Below are positions 26,904-34,721 of a stretch of DNA of 49,041 nucleotides, in pieces. The position numbers were made by a program, and so were the translations under genes. Source of the DNA: Flavobacteriales bacterium (GTDB lineage: Bacteria; Bacteroidota; Bacteroidia; Flavobacteriales_D; Crocinitomicaceae); NCBI GenBank assembly GCA_018883325.1, contig VEQH01000024.1, positions 1 to 49,041 of the forward strand, given 5' to 3'. Within the stretch, counting starts at the first letter, position 1, and every line of letters begins with the position of its first letter. The notes beneath the pieces are model-generated. The model did no database searches, was not told the DNA's origin, and saw only the letters and a list, made by a program, of their open reading frames with translations.

Positions 26904-27587
26904 TTATTTTTTAGTTACTTTCCCTGTAGCTGTTCCGTTGTTAGTAACAACTTTGTACAAGTAAGCACCTGAAGATAAACCAGACATTTCAACTGTTGAT
27001 GTAGTTGAAGTTGCAACAGTTTTACCAGCTAAATCAGTTAAAGTAATAACATAATCAGTAGCGTCGATTTGGAAATTTAAAACATCTGTTGCTGGATTAG
27101 GGAATGCAACAACGTTTACTTTGTTAGTTTCTTCAATAGATGAAACACAAGCAGCACATTTATCCCAACAGAATGTATAAGTTGTATTAGATGCTGGGAT
27201 AACTAAAGTACGATTAATGTCTGTACCGTCTAATATACCACAACCATCATCAACAATTAATGACCCAGTAAGACCTTCATTAGTTCCCCAATCACCGTTT
27301 ACAAACTTATATTTTTGTGTTGTTCCAACAGAAGATGCAGGGTAGTTTACAGCTATTGACCACAAACCATTTCCTAAGTCAGTCATTCCGCAAGCTGCAT
27401 CAGAAGGAGTCCAATCAGGTAAAGTAGCTCCAGAACTTGTAAAATTACCACCAACACGAATTCCATTTGCATTTAATTCAGCTCCACCAGCGATGTATTC
27501 TGTAATGTCAACTTGGTAAGTAACTGTTACTTGTGAAAACGCAGCTGTTGAAAGCGCTAAACTTAAAATTGTAAAGATTTTTTTCAT
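26904..27587 (-). CDS. Small secreted starch-binding-like protein with T9SS sorting domain
   Basis: 227 residues. Signal peptide (1-19); a beta-sandwich domain (about 20-150) with features of starch-binding modules (MTDLGNGLWSIAVNYPA, YKFVNGDWGTNEG, and several Trp); a Cys-containing linker (CWDKCAACVSS); and a type A T9SS sorting domain (about 158-227, VAFPNPATDVLNF). No enzyme domain is present. It is the promoter-proximal gene of the locus and no SusE/SusF gene is found, so it may stand in as the non-catalytic surface starch binder. That role is inferred from context. Confidence 0.82.
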   Translation of the reverse strand: MKKIFTILSLALSTAAFSQVTVTYQVDITEYIAGGAELNANGIRVGGNFTSSGATLPDWTPSDAACGMTDLGNGLWSIAVNYPASSVGTTQKYKFVNGDWGTNEGLTGSLIVDDGCGILDGTDINRTLVIPASNTTYTFCWDKCAACVSSIEETNKVNVVAFPNPATDVLNFQIDATDYVITLTDLAGKTVATSTTSTVEMSGLSSGAYLYKVVTNNGTATGKVTKK

Positions 27588-27623
27588 AAAAATTAAATTA
27601 AAGATTAATTAATAAATACTTAG

Positions 27624-27636
27624 TGTCATTTTGACA
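27624..27636. promoter_or_regulatory. Putative operator TGTCA-N3-TGACA at the first gene of the starch locus
   Basis: The perfect palindrome TGTCATTTTGACA begins 3 bases downstream of the -7 box, so it covers the expected transcription start. It matches the palindrome in the susC promoter (18316-18328). This position favours repression. Confidence 0.6.
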
Positions 27637-27639
27637 AGT

Positions 27640-27669
27640 TAAAAGTATAAATAAAATCATTATGAACAA
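27640..27669 (-). promoter_or_regulatory. Promoter of the starch-binding-like gene
   Basis: On the minus strand TTG (27667-27669) is followed by 19 bases and then TACTTTTA (27640-27647), one base from TAnnTTTG. The spacing equals that of the susC promoter. Confidence 0.6.
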
Positions 27670-27775
27670 AAAATCTGATGAAAAATTAATTAGCTTTTGA
27701 ATTAAGGTATTTAATGTTAATGATAATCCAACGCCGCTTAACTTAAGTTTTAAACTTTATTTTTGAATATTTAAT

Positions 27776-28405
27776 TCAATTATAAATCCACATCAAGACA
27801 GGTTTTTCAACTCTTTTTAAGAGCGCGTCAATCAATACGAAATTTTCATTGGATAAAGTCGGACAGCCCCAACCTTCGGGTGTTCCTTCGGGATAGATTT
27901 CTTCACTAGGTGTTTCTTCCCAAGAATGAAAAACGATGTAACGTGCTAATGCGTTGCTATTTGATTTTTCCAGTCCGTGCAAGACATATTTGATATGAAC
28001 TCCCCAATTACTATATGCTCTTTGTCCGATTTTATATTTACCTAACGAAGAACAGTGACTTCCATCTTCGTTGCTAAAAACGGGATTATCTTTGGTATAG
28101 TCTGTTGCCCAAGGATTTGAACCACAACCATGACTTACAAGAAAACTATGAGTAATTGTATCTTTTCTAAAATCCCAAATAAAAAACCGTTTTAAGCCTG
28201 AGTGAATTTGCATATCAATTAGAATGCAAAAATCAGTATTGAATTTATTATCCTGACAATAAACCAATGCTTCTTTTGCCTTTTGCTTCGTTTGTGGAAA
28301 TAAATTTTCTCTTGTTTCTTCTTTTACATTTATTCTATCATTTTGAGCTGAACTTGTACATGAACAAAGAAAATAGAAAATAAAAAGAAAGCAAAAAGAT
28401 TTCAT
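27776..28405 (-). CDS. Murein L,D-transpeptidase catalytic domain (YkuD_2-type) lipoprotein
   Basis: 209 residues. The signal peptide ends in a lipobox (LCSC, Cys16). The YkuD_2-type catalytic region shows SHGCGSNPWA, SSLGKYKIG, the His motif FHSWE (H160) and the catalytic Cys motif GWGCPTLS (C181). Enzymes of this group are presumed to act on peptidoglycan in the periplasm; direct activity is poorly documented. It is a single gene between the starch locus and sucC. Confidence 0.85.
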   Translation of the reverse strand: MKSFCFLFIFYFLCSCTSSAQNDRINVKEETRENLFPQTKQKAKEALVYCQDNKFNTDFCILIDMQIHSGLKRFFIWDFRKDTITHSFLVSHGCGSNPWATDYTKDNPVFSNEDGSHCSSLGKYKIGQRAYSNWGVHIKYVLHGLEKSNSNALARYIVFHSWEETPSEEIYPEGTPEGWGCPTLSNENFVLIDALLKRVEKPVLMWIYN

Positions 28406-28461
28406 ATAAGAAAATAAGTTAGATTGAAATAACTTTTAAACCTTTTTCGGTTACGTGTAAA

Positions 28462-28494
28462 TTAAAAAAGCCACCGCTCAAAGAACGATGGCTT
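28462..28494 (-). terminator. Terminator after sucC
   Basis: On the minus strand AAGCCATCG pairs with CGGTGGCTT (one wobble pair) around a 9-base loop and is followed by six T. It is 20 bases beyond the sucC stop. Confidence 0.85.
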
Positions 28495-28513
28495 CATTTA
28501 TTTTAACTAAAAA

Positions 28514-29725
28514 TTAAGCTAGAACTTTTTTCACTAAGTCAGCTGCTTCTTGAAGAAGAACTGCTGAATGAACATTCAAACCTGAATCGTCAATTAATTT
28601 TTTCGCTTCCACAGCGTTTGTACCTTGTAAACGAACGATAATTGGAACTGGAATTGAACCCATATTTTTGTAAGCATCCACAACACCTTGAGCAACACGG
28701 TCGCAACGAACGATTCCTCCAAAAATATTGATTAAGATTGCTTTTACATTTGGATCTTTCAAAATGATTCCAAATGCTTTTTCAACGCGTTCTGCATTTG
28801 CTGTTCCTCCTACGTCCAAGAAATTAGCTGGATTACCACCTGATAATTTGATGATGTCCATTGTTGCCATTGCTAAACCAGCACCATTCACCATACAACC
28901 AACGTTTCCGTCTAATTTAACAAAGTTCAATCCTGCTTCATCTGCTTCAACTTCTGTTGGATCTTCCTCTGTTTTATCGCGCATTGCTGCGTAATCAGGA
29001 TGACGGAACAAACCATTACCATCTAAAGTTACTTTCGCATCAACAGCAATAATTTTATCGTCAGATGTTTTGAATAATGGATTGATTTCAAACATTGAAG
29101 CATCAATTCCTTCGTAAGCTTTGTATAGGTTAGCAACAAATTTTGTCATTTGTTTAAATGCTTCACCAGATAAACCTAAGTTGAAAGCAATTTTACGTGT
29201 TTGAAAACCTTGCAGACCAACTCTTGGGTCAACAAATTCTCTAAAAATTCTCTCTGGTGTATGTTCTGCAACGTGCTCGATGTCCATTCCACCTTCAGTA
29301 GAGTAAACGATTACGTTTTTACCTTTTTCACGATCTAATAACACAGACATGTAAAATTCTTTCACTTCTGATGGACCAGGATAATAAACGTCTTGTGCGA
29401 TTAACACTTTACTAACTAATTTTCCTTTTCCATTCGTTTGAAGTGTTGTCAAGTGTCCACCAAGGATACCTTTTACTTTTTCTTCAACTTGATCGATTCC
29501 TTTAGCAAGAACAACTCCGTGAGAACCAGTTTCTTCAACTGTACCTTTTCCACGACCACCTGCATGAATTTGAGCTTTCACAACATACCAACTTGTACCT
29601 GTTTGCTCTGTTAATTTTTTTGCTGCTTCAACAGCGTCCTCTACTCTATCAACGACAATTCCTTCTTGAATTGCAACGCCGTAGCTTTTTAAAATAGATT
29701 TTCCTTGATATTCGTGTAAATTCAT
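28514..29725 (-). CDS. sucC: Succinyl-CoA synthetase (ADP-forming) beta subunit
   Basis: 403 residues, standard length. It catalyses the substrate-level phosphorylation step of the TCA cycle together with SucD. Seen: [17 protein letters not shown] at the N-terminus, the ATP-grasp region ([14 protein letters not shown]), FEINPLF, and the C-terminal CoA-ligase part ([23 protein letters not shown]). No sucD gene is adjacent. Monocistronic, with a clear terminator. Confidence 0.97.
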   Translation of the reverse strand: MNLHEYQGKSILKSYGVAIQEGIVVDRVEDAVEAAKKLTEQTGTSWYVVKAQIHAGGRGKGTVEETGSHGVVLAKGIDQVEEKVKGILGGHLTTLQTNGKGKLVSKVLIAQDVYYPGPSEVKEFYMSVLLDREKGKNVIVYSTEGGMDIEHVAEHTPERIFREFVDPRVGLQGFQTRKIAFNLGLSGEAFKQMTKFVANLYKAYEGIDASMFEINPLFKTSDDKIIAVDAKVTLDGNGLFRHPDYAAMRDKTEEDPTEVEADEAGLNFVKLDGNVGCMVNGAGLAMATMDIIKLSGGNPANFLDVGGTANAERVEKAFGIILKDPNVKAILINIFGGIVRCDRVAQGVVDAYKNMGSIPVPIIVRLQGTNAVEAKKLIDDSGLNVHSAVLLQEAADLVKKVLA

Positions 29726-29893
29726 AGTTGAAAATTTGTGCGGTAAATGTATCTATTTTTCACAGAATGAAAGGGAATTATTTTTGATTTTATTGAAATA
29801 ATATCAACAAAAAACGAACACTCGAAGAAACAAGAAAGATTGATTTGAAAATCGATAATCTTGAAGTTCTAAATTTTATTAATTGAAATCTCT

Positions 29894-29901
29894 TATGTTT
29901 G
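29894..29901 (+). promoter_or_regulatory. -7 box of the Kunitz-like lipoprotein gene
   Basis: TATGTTTG matches TAnnTTTG exactly and lies 43 bases before the ATG. No TTG lies 19 bases upstream, so only the -7 box is supported. Confidence 0.4.
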
Positions 29902-29944
29902 CACCTACCCTACTTCAAATCATTCGTTTATAAAAAGAAAAATT

Positions 29945-30190
29945 ATGAGAAAATTTAGCTTTTTAATTGCATTCTCTTTCTGTTTAGCTGCTTGCGACAA
30001 AGATTGCAACAATAGTGAACAAGCCAAATGTTTAGAAACTCCTCCAACGAATGAAGCATGTCAAGCTTATTTTCAAACTTGGTTCTACAATAAAAACACA
30101 AATTCGTGTGAGCAAATTGGCTACAGTGGCTGCTCTCCCAAAGGATTTGCAAGCAAAGAAGAATGTGAAACTTGTAAGTGTAATGAGTGA
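29945..30190 (+). CDS. Small lipoprotein with a Kunitz/BPTI-like domain
   Basis: 81 residues. The signal peptide ends in a lipobox (CLAAC, Cys17). The mature part aligns by eye with bovine pancreatic trypsin inhibitor: CLETPP, then Cys-QAYFQTWFYN at exactly the spacing of BPTI residues 14-24, Cys at the position of C30, EQIGYSGC matching 31-38 including Tyr35 and Gly37, and two further Cys. The loop after C38 is two residues shorter and the last Cys spacing differs slightly. The residue at the P1 position is Gln rather than Lys or Arg, so trypsin inhibition is not predicted. All six Kunitz cysteines have counterparts. It is a lone plus-strand gene among minus-strand genes. Confidence 0.75.
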   Translation: MRKFSFLIAFSFCLAACDKDCNNSEQAKCLETPPTNEACQAYFQTWFYNKNTNSCEQIGYSGCSPKGFASKEECETCKCNE

Positions 30191-30195
30191 TTTTT

Positions 30196-30903
30196 TTAGT
30201 TCATACCGCCATTTACATTTATCACTTGACCTGTGATGTAGCTTGCTTTTTCGCTTAATAAGTAAGAAACAGTGTGGGCAATATTTACGGAATCACCTAA
30301 AGAGTTTGAAGGAATAAGTTTTAAAATATCTTTTAAGTATTCGTCGGTTACTTCCTCTATCATTCCTTTGTCCATGTAACCCGGTGCAATGCAATTAACA
30401 GTTATTCCACTGTTAATCAATTCAACTGAAAGTGTTCGTGTTAAACCAATTAAAGCCGATTTACTCGCTGCATAAGCCGCTGTTCCAATAAATCCTTTCT
30501 GTGCAACAACCGAAGAAAAGAAAATAATTCTACCAAATTTAGTGGCGCGAAGCTGTGGCGTAAATGCTTGTGTAAGCAGAAATGGAACAGTTAAATTCAA
30601 ATGCATGACGCGTTGCCATTCTTCAGGAGTAATTTTCCAACTCATTCCAGCACTTGAAACGCCCAATGCATGAACCAATGCATCTATTTGACCAATTTCA
30701 TTCACTAATTCTGAAAAATCAATTGCCTGAGAAAAATCGATGGAATAAACTTTAGAATTTGAAGGAAATTTTGAATGAAGCAATTCTAATTTAGAAGTGT
30801 TTTTATTCCCAATTAAATGAACAAAATAGCCTTCACTCAATAAATTCTCAGCAATAACCAAACCCAAACCTCCAGAAGCGCCAGTCAACACAATTTTTCT
30901 CAT
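30196..30903 (-). CDS. Short-chain dehydrogenase/reductase (FabG-like)
   Basis: 235 residues, classical SDR. Nucleotide-binding TGASGGLGL (7-15), the catalytic set S131, Y144 and K148 (YAASK), and the C-terminal INVNGGMN typical of 3-oxoacyl-ACP reductases. Subunits usually form tetramers. It is the last gene of a five-gene operon with an acetyltransferase, a deacetylase-like and a FemAB-like gene, so it may act on a cell-surface building block rather than in fatty acid synthesis. Its start overlaps the previous stop by 4 bases. Confidence 0.88.
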   Translation of the reverse strand: MRKIVLTGASGGLGLVIAENLLSEGYFVHLIGNKNTSKLELLHSKFPSNSKVYSIDFSQAIDFSELVNEIGQIDALVHALGVSSAGMSWKITPEEWQRVMHLNLTVPFLLTQAFTPQLRATKFGRIIFFSSVVAQKGFIGTAAYAASKSALIGLTRTLSVELINSGITVNCIAPGYMDKGMIEEVTDEYLKDILKLIPSNSLGDSVNIAHTVSYLLSEKASYITGQVINVNGGMN

Positions 30904-31829
30904 ATTCCAAGTTTTCTTTTGACCACATTATTTAATGGCCAAGGTAATTTGTTCTGTTTCAAAATTAGGTAATTTCGGTCACAAGCTCCGAACTTTTTAT
31001 TGAAACTCGCCAAGCCTTCATCAGAAGAACCTCCAAAATCTAAACCTTTAGCCGTTCCGTGATTTTCTTGAATCACTCGATCAAAAAGCGCTTGCATAGC
31101 TCCAATTTTCTTCCCAGAGGATGTAACAATTCCTTTCAAATAAAGCAATTGCTTTCCTTTTTTAATAAAAAATCCAATTGCAACCAATTCACCTTCAAAC
31201 GCTATCGCTTTGATGATACCTGCATTATTTTCCAAAGCGTTTTTCATCAATTTAGTCAAGCGTTGATAGGCTGATGTTGTCAGGTGCGCAAACTGATTTC
31301 CTTTTTCTTTTTGAAACAAATCAATCAATAATTGTACATCAGAGATTTCTTTAAATTCAGCCTTAGATTTTTGAAAATCTTTTAATTTTCGTCGCGTATT
31401 TTCTGAATATTTCTTGAAAGTCAATAAATAGTCCTGCTCAAATTCCAAAAATTGGTAAACAGACTGACTACTTTGAATCCCTGAAGGAATAGCGGTTTGA
31501 TGCACAAAATTCAATTCAAAAAAATGAAATTTTTCGAGGATTTGTGTAAGAAATTCCATCTTCTTTTCTTCCGCTTTTCCTTCTACAGAAAATGACCTTA
31601 AAAAAAGTGCTTGTAAACCGTAATTAATGCCCATTTTTTGCGCCGGCAATATTGGAAAAACCAACTCGTAATCGTTTAAAATATAAGCTTTCCAATTTTC
31701 CATCACTGCATCTAAATACCAAAAAGATTGAAAAATGGAATTGTCAGAATCAGCGGAAACAGCCTCCCACTTTTCAGTTTGAATTTCGTCCCTGCTTACT
31801 AATTTTATTTCGCCAAATCCTTTAAGCAT
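30900..31829 (-). CDS. FemAB/GNAT-type acyl- or aminoacyltransferase-like protein
   Basis: 309 residues, without signal peptide. It shows the pattern of the GNAT-fold Acetyltransf_6/FemAB group: an N-terminal FQSFWYLDAVMENW segment, a central YSENTRRKLKDFQKS, and a C-terminal half with AIAFEGELVAIGFFIKKGKQLLYL and MQALFDRVIQ, then LDFGGSS. Proteins of this group attach acyl or aminoacyl groups in peptidoglycan or exopolysaccharide synthesis. It overlaps the upstream deacetylase-like gene by 25 bases and the SDR gene by 4. The exact substrate cannot be read. Confidence 0.7.
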   Translation of the reverse strand: MLKGFGEIKLVSRDEIQTEKWEAVSADSDNSIFQSFWYLDAVMENWKAYILNDYELVFPILPAQKMGINYGLQALFLRSFSVEGKAEEKKMEFLTQILEKFHFFELNFVHQTAIPSGIQSSQSVYQFLEFEQDYLLTFKKYSENTRRKLKDFQKSKAEFKEISDVQLLIDLFQKEKGNQFAHLTTSAYQRLTKLMKNALENNAGIIKAIAFEGELVAIGFFIKKGKQLLYLKGIVTSSGKKIGAMQALFDRVIQENHGTAKGLDFGGSSDEGLASFNKKFGACDRNYLILKQNKLPWPLNNVVKRKLGI

Positions 31830-32776
31830 ACAAATTGGTGTTTTTTTGAAAGTTTGGCAATTAATTTATCTAAATAATTGAGCGAAAACAAGGTACAAGC
31901 TTTTGGATGTCCAATAATTACAATTGAATTCCAACCTTTTTTTTCTGCTTCGCGAACAGCACGTTCAATTTCTGTCACGAAATAGCCGTCTGCACTTACA
32001 CATAAATGATTGAATTTGGTTAAAAAATCTTTTTTCGAACCTCCTCCTTTGGCTGGACTTCCGTTTCCAATTGACTTATGGTTTTTGGGGGAAAGTCTTC
32101 CTAACACAAATAATTTCCAGAAGAACAAAGGTGAATACGTTTTTGAAGCGATTGGGATTTCTAAAAAAGAACCATTTTCCAGCTCTTCGCATTCGTGATT
32201 CTCAAAGTACCATTTTTCCTTTTGCGGGGCATTTTTGAAATCATAATAATACGGTGAAGTAACATTCTTCCCACCTTGAAAAATAGAACTTTCAATGTTT
32301 AATTGGTGTTTTGAAAACGATGATTTTAGTTTACTAAAAGGCTGAATACACCAACCACCTGCGCGATAGGAAACAATTTTTTCTTTGCTCCATTTTTGTA
32401 AAGCCATAATATAATTATCAAAAATCTGTTCAACTTCTGAATCATCAAAATCAGCTAATTTGTAGCGTTTTAAATCGAATTTCCAACCATTATCCCAAAT
32501 GGCATCTTCCCAATGGGGATGAATGTGCAAACCTGTTTCGTGTCCTTGTTGGTCCCACTTTGAAATTTGATTTTGAATGTCAACTAATTCCGTTTTGAAA
32601 GCAGGTTGATTTTGTCCTTTAACAAGCATTCCAGCATCGACAAAAAAGGTGAATTTCGCCTCGTTTTTTTTAGCAATTTCTAGTAATCTGTTTCCTGGTT
32701 CAAGCATACATTTTTGTGCTGAACCACTGTGTTCACCAAAAAACAATTCGTAATCCCACGTTATCGCTATTTTCAA
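31805..32776 (-). CDS. Polysaccharide deacetylase-like (NodB-fold) protein
   Basis: 323 residues, no signal peptide. NodB-type motifs can be matched: TWDYE (D8), the His cluster GHETGLHIHPHW (79-89), YRAGGW (137-142) and IIGHPK (287-292). The metal-binding Asp and His set therefore appears present, though the first motif differs from the usual TFDDG. It resembles deacetylase-like proteins of surface polysaccharide clusters. The start is TTG at 32776, overlapping the stop of the acetyltransferase gene as TTGA. Confidence 0.75.
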   Translation of the reverse strand: MKIAITWDYELFFGEHSGSAQKCMLEPGNRLLEIAKKNEAKFTFFVDAGMLVKGQNQPAFKTELVDIQNQISKWDQQGHETGLHIHPHWEDAIWDNGWKFDLKRYKLADFDDSEVEQIFDNYIMALQKWSKEKIVSYRAGGWCIQPFSKLKSSFSKHQLNIESSIFQGGKNVTSPYYYDFKNAPQKEKWYFENHECEELENGSFLEIPIASKTYSPLFFWKLFVLGRLSPKNHKSIGNGSPAKGGGSKKDFLTKFNHLCVSADGYFVTEIERAVREAEKKGWNSIVIIGHPKACTLFSLNYLDKLIAKLSKKHQFVCLKDLAK

Positions 32777-33675
32777 TTGGCAGCATTTGGAGTGTACATC
32801 GTGATTCCTTTTTCTTTGTAATTGTTGAGCATCGAATCAAACATTTTTTTAGAATCAAACAAATAAGTGTCGGCATTTCCAATCTTTACTTTCGAACAAA
32901 CTTGTTCTTGAATAAATAATGGCAATAAATCGTCACATTTTCTTTTTTTAGAATATTCAGGATTGTGAACTTTCGTCTTCACATTATGAATAACACCTTG
33001 AGAATCTTTTACTCTAACATCAAAAACTTCTGAAAAATAAACTGGATATTTAAATTCAACCGCATCTTCTAACAAATGTAAACTTGTACCCGCATTGGCT
33101 AAAGTTACGCCGATATACAAGATTTTTCCATTTTTTTCTGTCAAGCGATAAAATGGAGATTTATTCGTGTAAGGTGTTAATTCGTTAAAATGTCCGTCGG
33201 TTAAATAAACTGCATCTGGCCCAAATGCACATACTGGTTCTGTGGCATTTAAACTGCGAATCACCCCATTTCTTTTTCTAAAAGTTTCCGTTATTGCACC
33301 TAATTTTGAAGGCGAATTTTCAACATCAAACAAAGTATTACTTTTAATATAGTCTAATTGCAGTAAAGCATTAGGAGAACTTGGCATCAATAAATTTCCT
33401 GTTGAACCAATTACTTCCAACAAAGCATCGATTAAAGTGTCTGGTCCGTTTTCGAGGTAGCCCATTTTACTCAAACTGGAATGCACCAAAAGCGAATCAC
33501 CTTTTTTAATTCCAATTGATTCAAGGTTTTTCACAAGCGAATCTTTTGTGAAAATTTGACCTTTTTCCTTTTGTGCTTGCAAGTCAGCATTTCTTTTCTT
33601 CTTTTTTTTAGCGCGATAAAACTTGAATAAAAAAGAAGGAAATATAGCTTTCGCAACGGAACGGAAATCAGTCAT
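32773..33675 (-). CDS. AAC(3)-family N-acetyltransferase
   Basis: 300 residues. Matches the antibiotic-NAT family: LLVHSSLSKMGYLENGPDTLIDALL (start about 63), LLMPSSP (95-101), EPVCAFGP (146-153), and SPFYRLTEKNGKILYIGV followed by TSLHLLE (197-203). A very basic segment (22-28) precedes the domain. Despite the family name, many chromosomal members act on sugars in polysaccharide clusters, and its neighbours favour that over aminoglycoside resistance. It starts 15 bases after the upstream gene. Confidence 0.85.
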   Translation of the reverse strand: MTDFRSVAKAIFPSFLFKFYRAKKKKKRNADLQAQKEKGQIFTKDSLVKNLESIGIKKGDSLLVHSSLSKMGYLENGPDTLIDALLEVIGSTGNLLMPSSPNALLQLDYIKSNTLFDVENSPSKLGAITETFRKRNGVIRSLNATEPVCAFGPDAVYLTDGHFNELTPYTNKSPFYRLTEKNGKILYIGVTLANAGTSLHLLEDAVEFKYPVYFSEVFDVRVKDSQGVIHNVKTKVHNPEYSKKRKCDDLLPLFIQEQVCSKVKIGNADTYLFDSKKMFDSMLNNYKEKGITMYTPNAAN

Positions 33676-33690
33676 AATATGGAAACGACT

Positions 33691-34116
33691 TTAAAGTGTT
33701 TTTATTGAAGATTTTTGATCACAAGTTGTGTCGTCCGTGAAGTGGATTCGAATAATTTTCACTTCCAATTTATTTGCGCCGTCAATCCAATTCGTTGCGC
33801 CATCACTTAAACTACTTTTAGGTTTCATTGGACCAACTAAATTTCCTGCTTGCCACGTAAAGGTTTTAGTTCCTTTAACTTCATTAAATCCATTTTTGAA
33901 CACCACCTTGTATTCAATGGCGTCAATTGTTTTATTGGAATTGTTATAAAACTTTACGTAAAAACCGATGTTTTTCCCCAAAACTTGCTGCGTATAAGCA
34001 TCCGCAATTTCAAGTCCACATAAATTTTCTTGTTTATATTTTTCATCATTAACAATAAATGAACTTGATAAATTAAAAATCAAGAAAAGAACTATAAAAA
34101 CGATTTGTTTACTCAT
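33691..34116 (-). CDS. Exported protein of unknown function, Ig-like
   Basis: 141 residues with a signal peptide (to about residue 19, SSSF). The mature part looks like one beta-sandwich domain, with the segments IGFYVKFYNNSNKTIDAIEY and KTFTWQAGNLVGP, and two cysteines (about C33 and C132). The pattern resembles small extracellular domains that describe tissue-like interaction modules, but no family is assigned. It is probably the first gene of the operon that continues with the AAC(3)-like gene 15 bases downstream. Confidence 0.6.
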   Translation of the reverse strand: MSKQIVFIVLFLIFNLSSSFIVNDEKYKQENLCGLEIADAYTQQVLGKNIGFYVKFYNNSNKTIDAIEYKVVFKNGFNEVKGTKTFTWQAGNLVGPMKPKSSLSDGATNWIDGANKLEVKIIRIHFTDDTTCDQKSSIKTL

Positions 34117-34250
34117 ATTTTCTAAGATTAAGCTAAGTTAAGAACTTTGAAATTGTGGGACTTTATAAATTTCAAAAAAAATCTTAACTTCGTTCTCGTT
34201 TGGTACAATTATTGAAAAGTCAGATAAATAAATTAAAAAAAAGAAAAAAC

Positions 34251-34658
34251 ATGAAGTCATTTAAAATTATGCTTGCATCTTTATTAATCAGTGCAAGTGC
34301 TTTCGGTCAAGTTGAAAAAACGCCAGAAGAAAGAGCAGCGGCTCAAACTGAAAAAATGAAAACAGAATTGTCGTTAACTGCTGATCAAGTTGAAAAAGTT
34401 AAAACAATTAATGCAGGAATTGCACAAAAAAATGAAGGTGTAAAAGCTTCAACAATGACAGGCGAGGAGAAAAAAGCGGCGCATAAATCGAACGAAGAAG
34501 CGCGCGATTCAATGCTTAAAGATGTTTTAACAGCTGAGCAATTTCAAAAGTATCAAACTTTAAAAGCAGAAAGAATGCAATTGAAATCAACGAAAGCTGA
34601 CTTGAAAAAAGCAAATTTCAAGAAAACTGAAACTAGCCCAGCGCCAGCAAAAAACTAA
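34251..34658 (+). CDS. Small secreted helical protein (Spy/CpxP-like)
   Basis: 135 residues from the ATG at 34251, which gives a signal peptide (MKSFKIMLASLLISASAFGQ). A frame open 17 codons upstream is purine-rich leader and is not used. The mature part is almost all helix and strongly charged, with LSLTADQVEKVKTI and VLTAEQFQKYQTLK, which resemble the LTxxQ motif pair of Spy/CpxP-type periplasmic proteins. Probable role is a periplasmic chaperone or stress sensor; this is inferred. It ends in a bidirectional terminator. Confidence 0.72.
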   Translation: MKSFKIMLASLLISASAFGQVEKTPEERAAAQTEKMKTELSLTADQVEKVKTINAGIAQKNEGVKASTMTGEEKKAAHKSNEEARDSMLKDVLTAEQFQKYQTLKAERMQLKSTKADLKKANFKKTETSPAPAKN

Positions 34659-34680
34659 AAAAAAATACCTTAAAATAAAA

Positions 34681-34710
34681 AGAGAGTTCAAGTTGAACTC
34701 TTTTTTTTGT
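34681..34710. terminator. Bidirectional terminator between convergent genes
   Basis: The near-perfect palindrome AGAGTTCAA-G-TTGAACTCT (34683-34701) is followed by eight T on the plus strand and flanked by an A-rich stretch on the other side, so it can serve both the Spy-like gene and the esterase gene. Confidence 0.85.
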
Positions 34711-34721
34711 CTTATAATTTT

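Noticed and set aside
32773..33675. Aminoglycoside resistance gene
   Set aside because: The AAC(3)-like protein sits in an operon with glycan-modifying-type enzymes; resistance cannot be inferred from the family alone.
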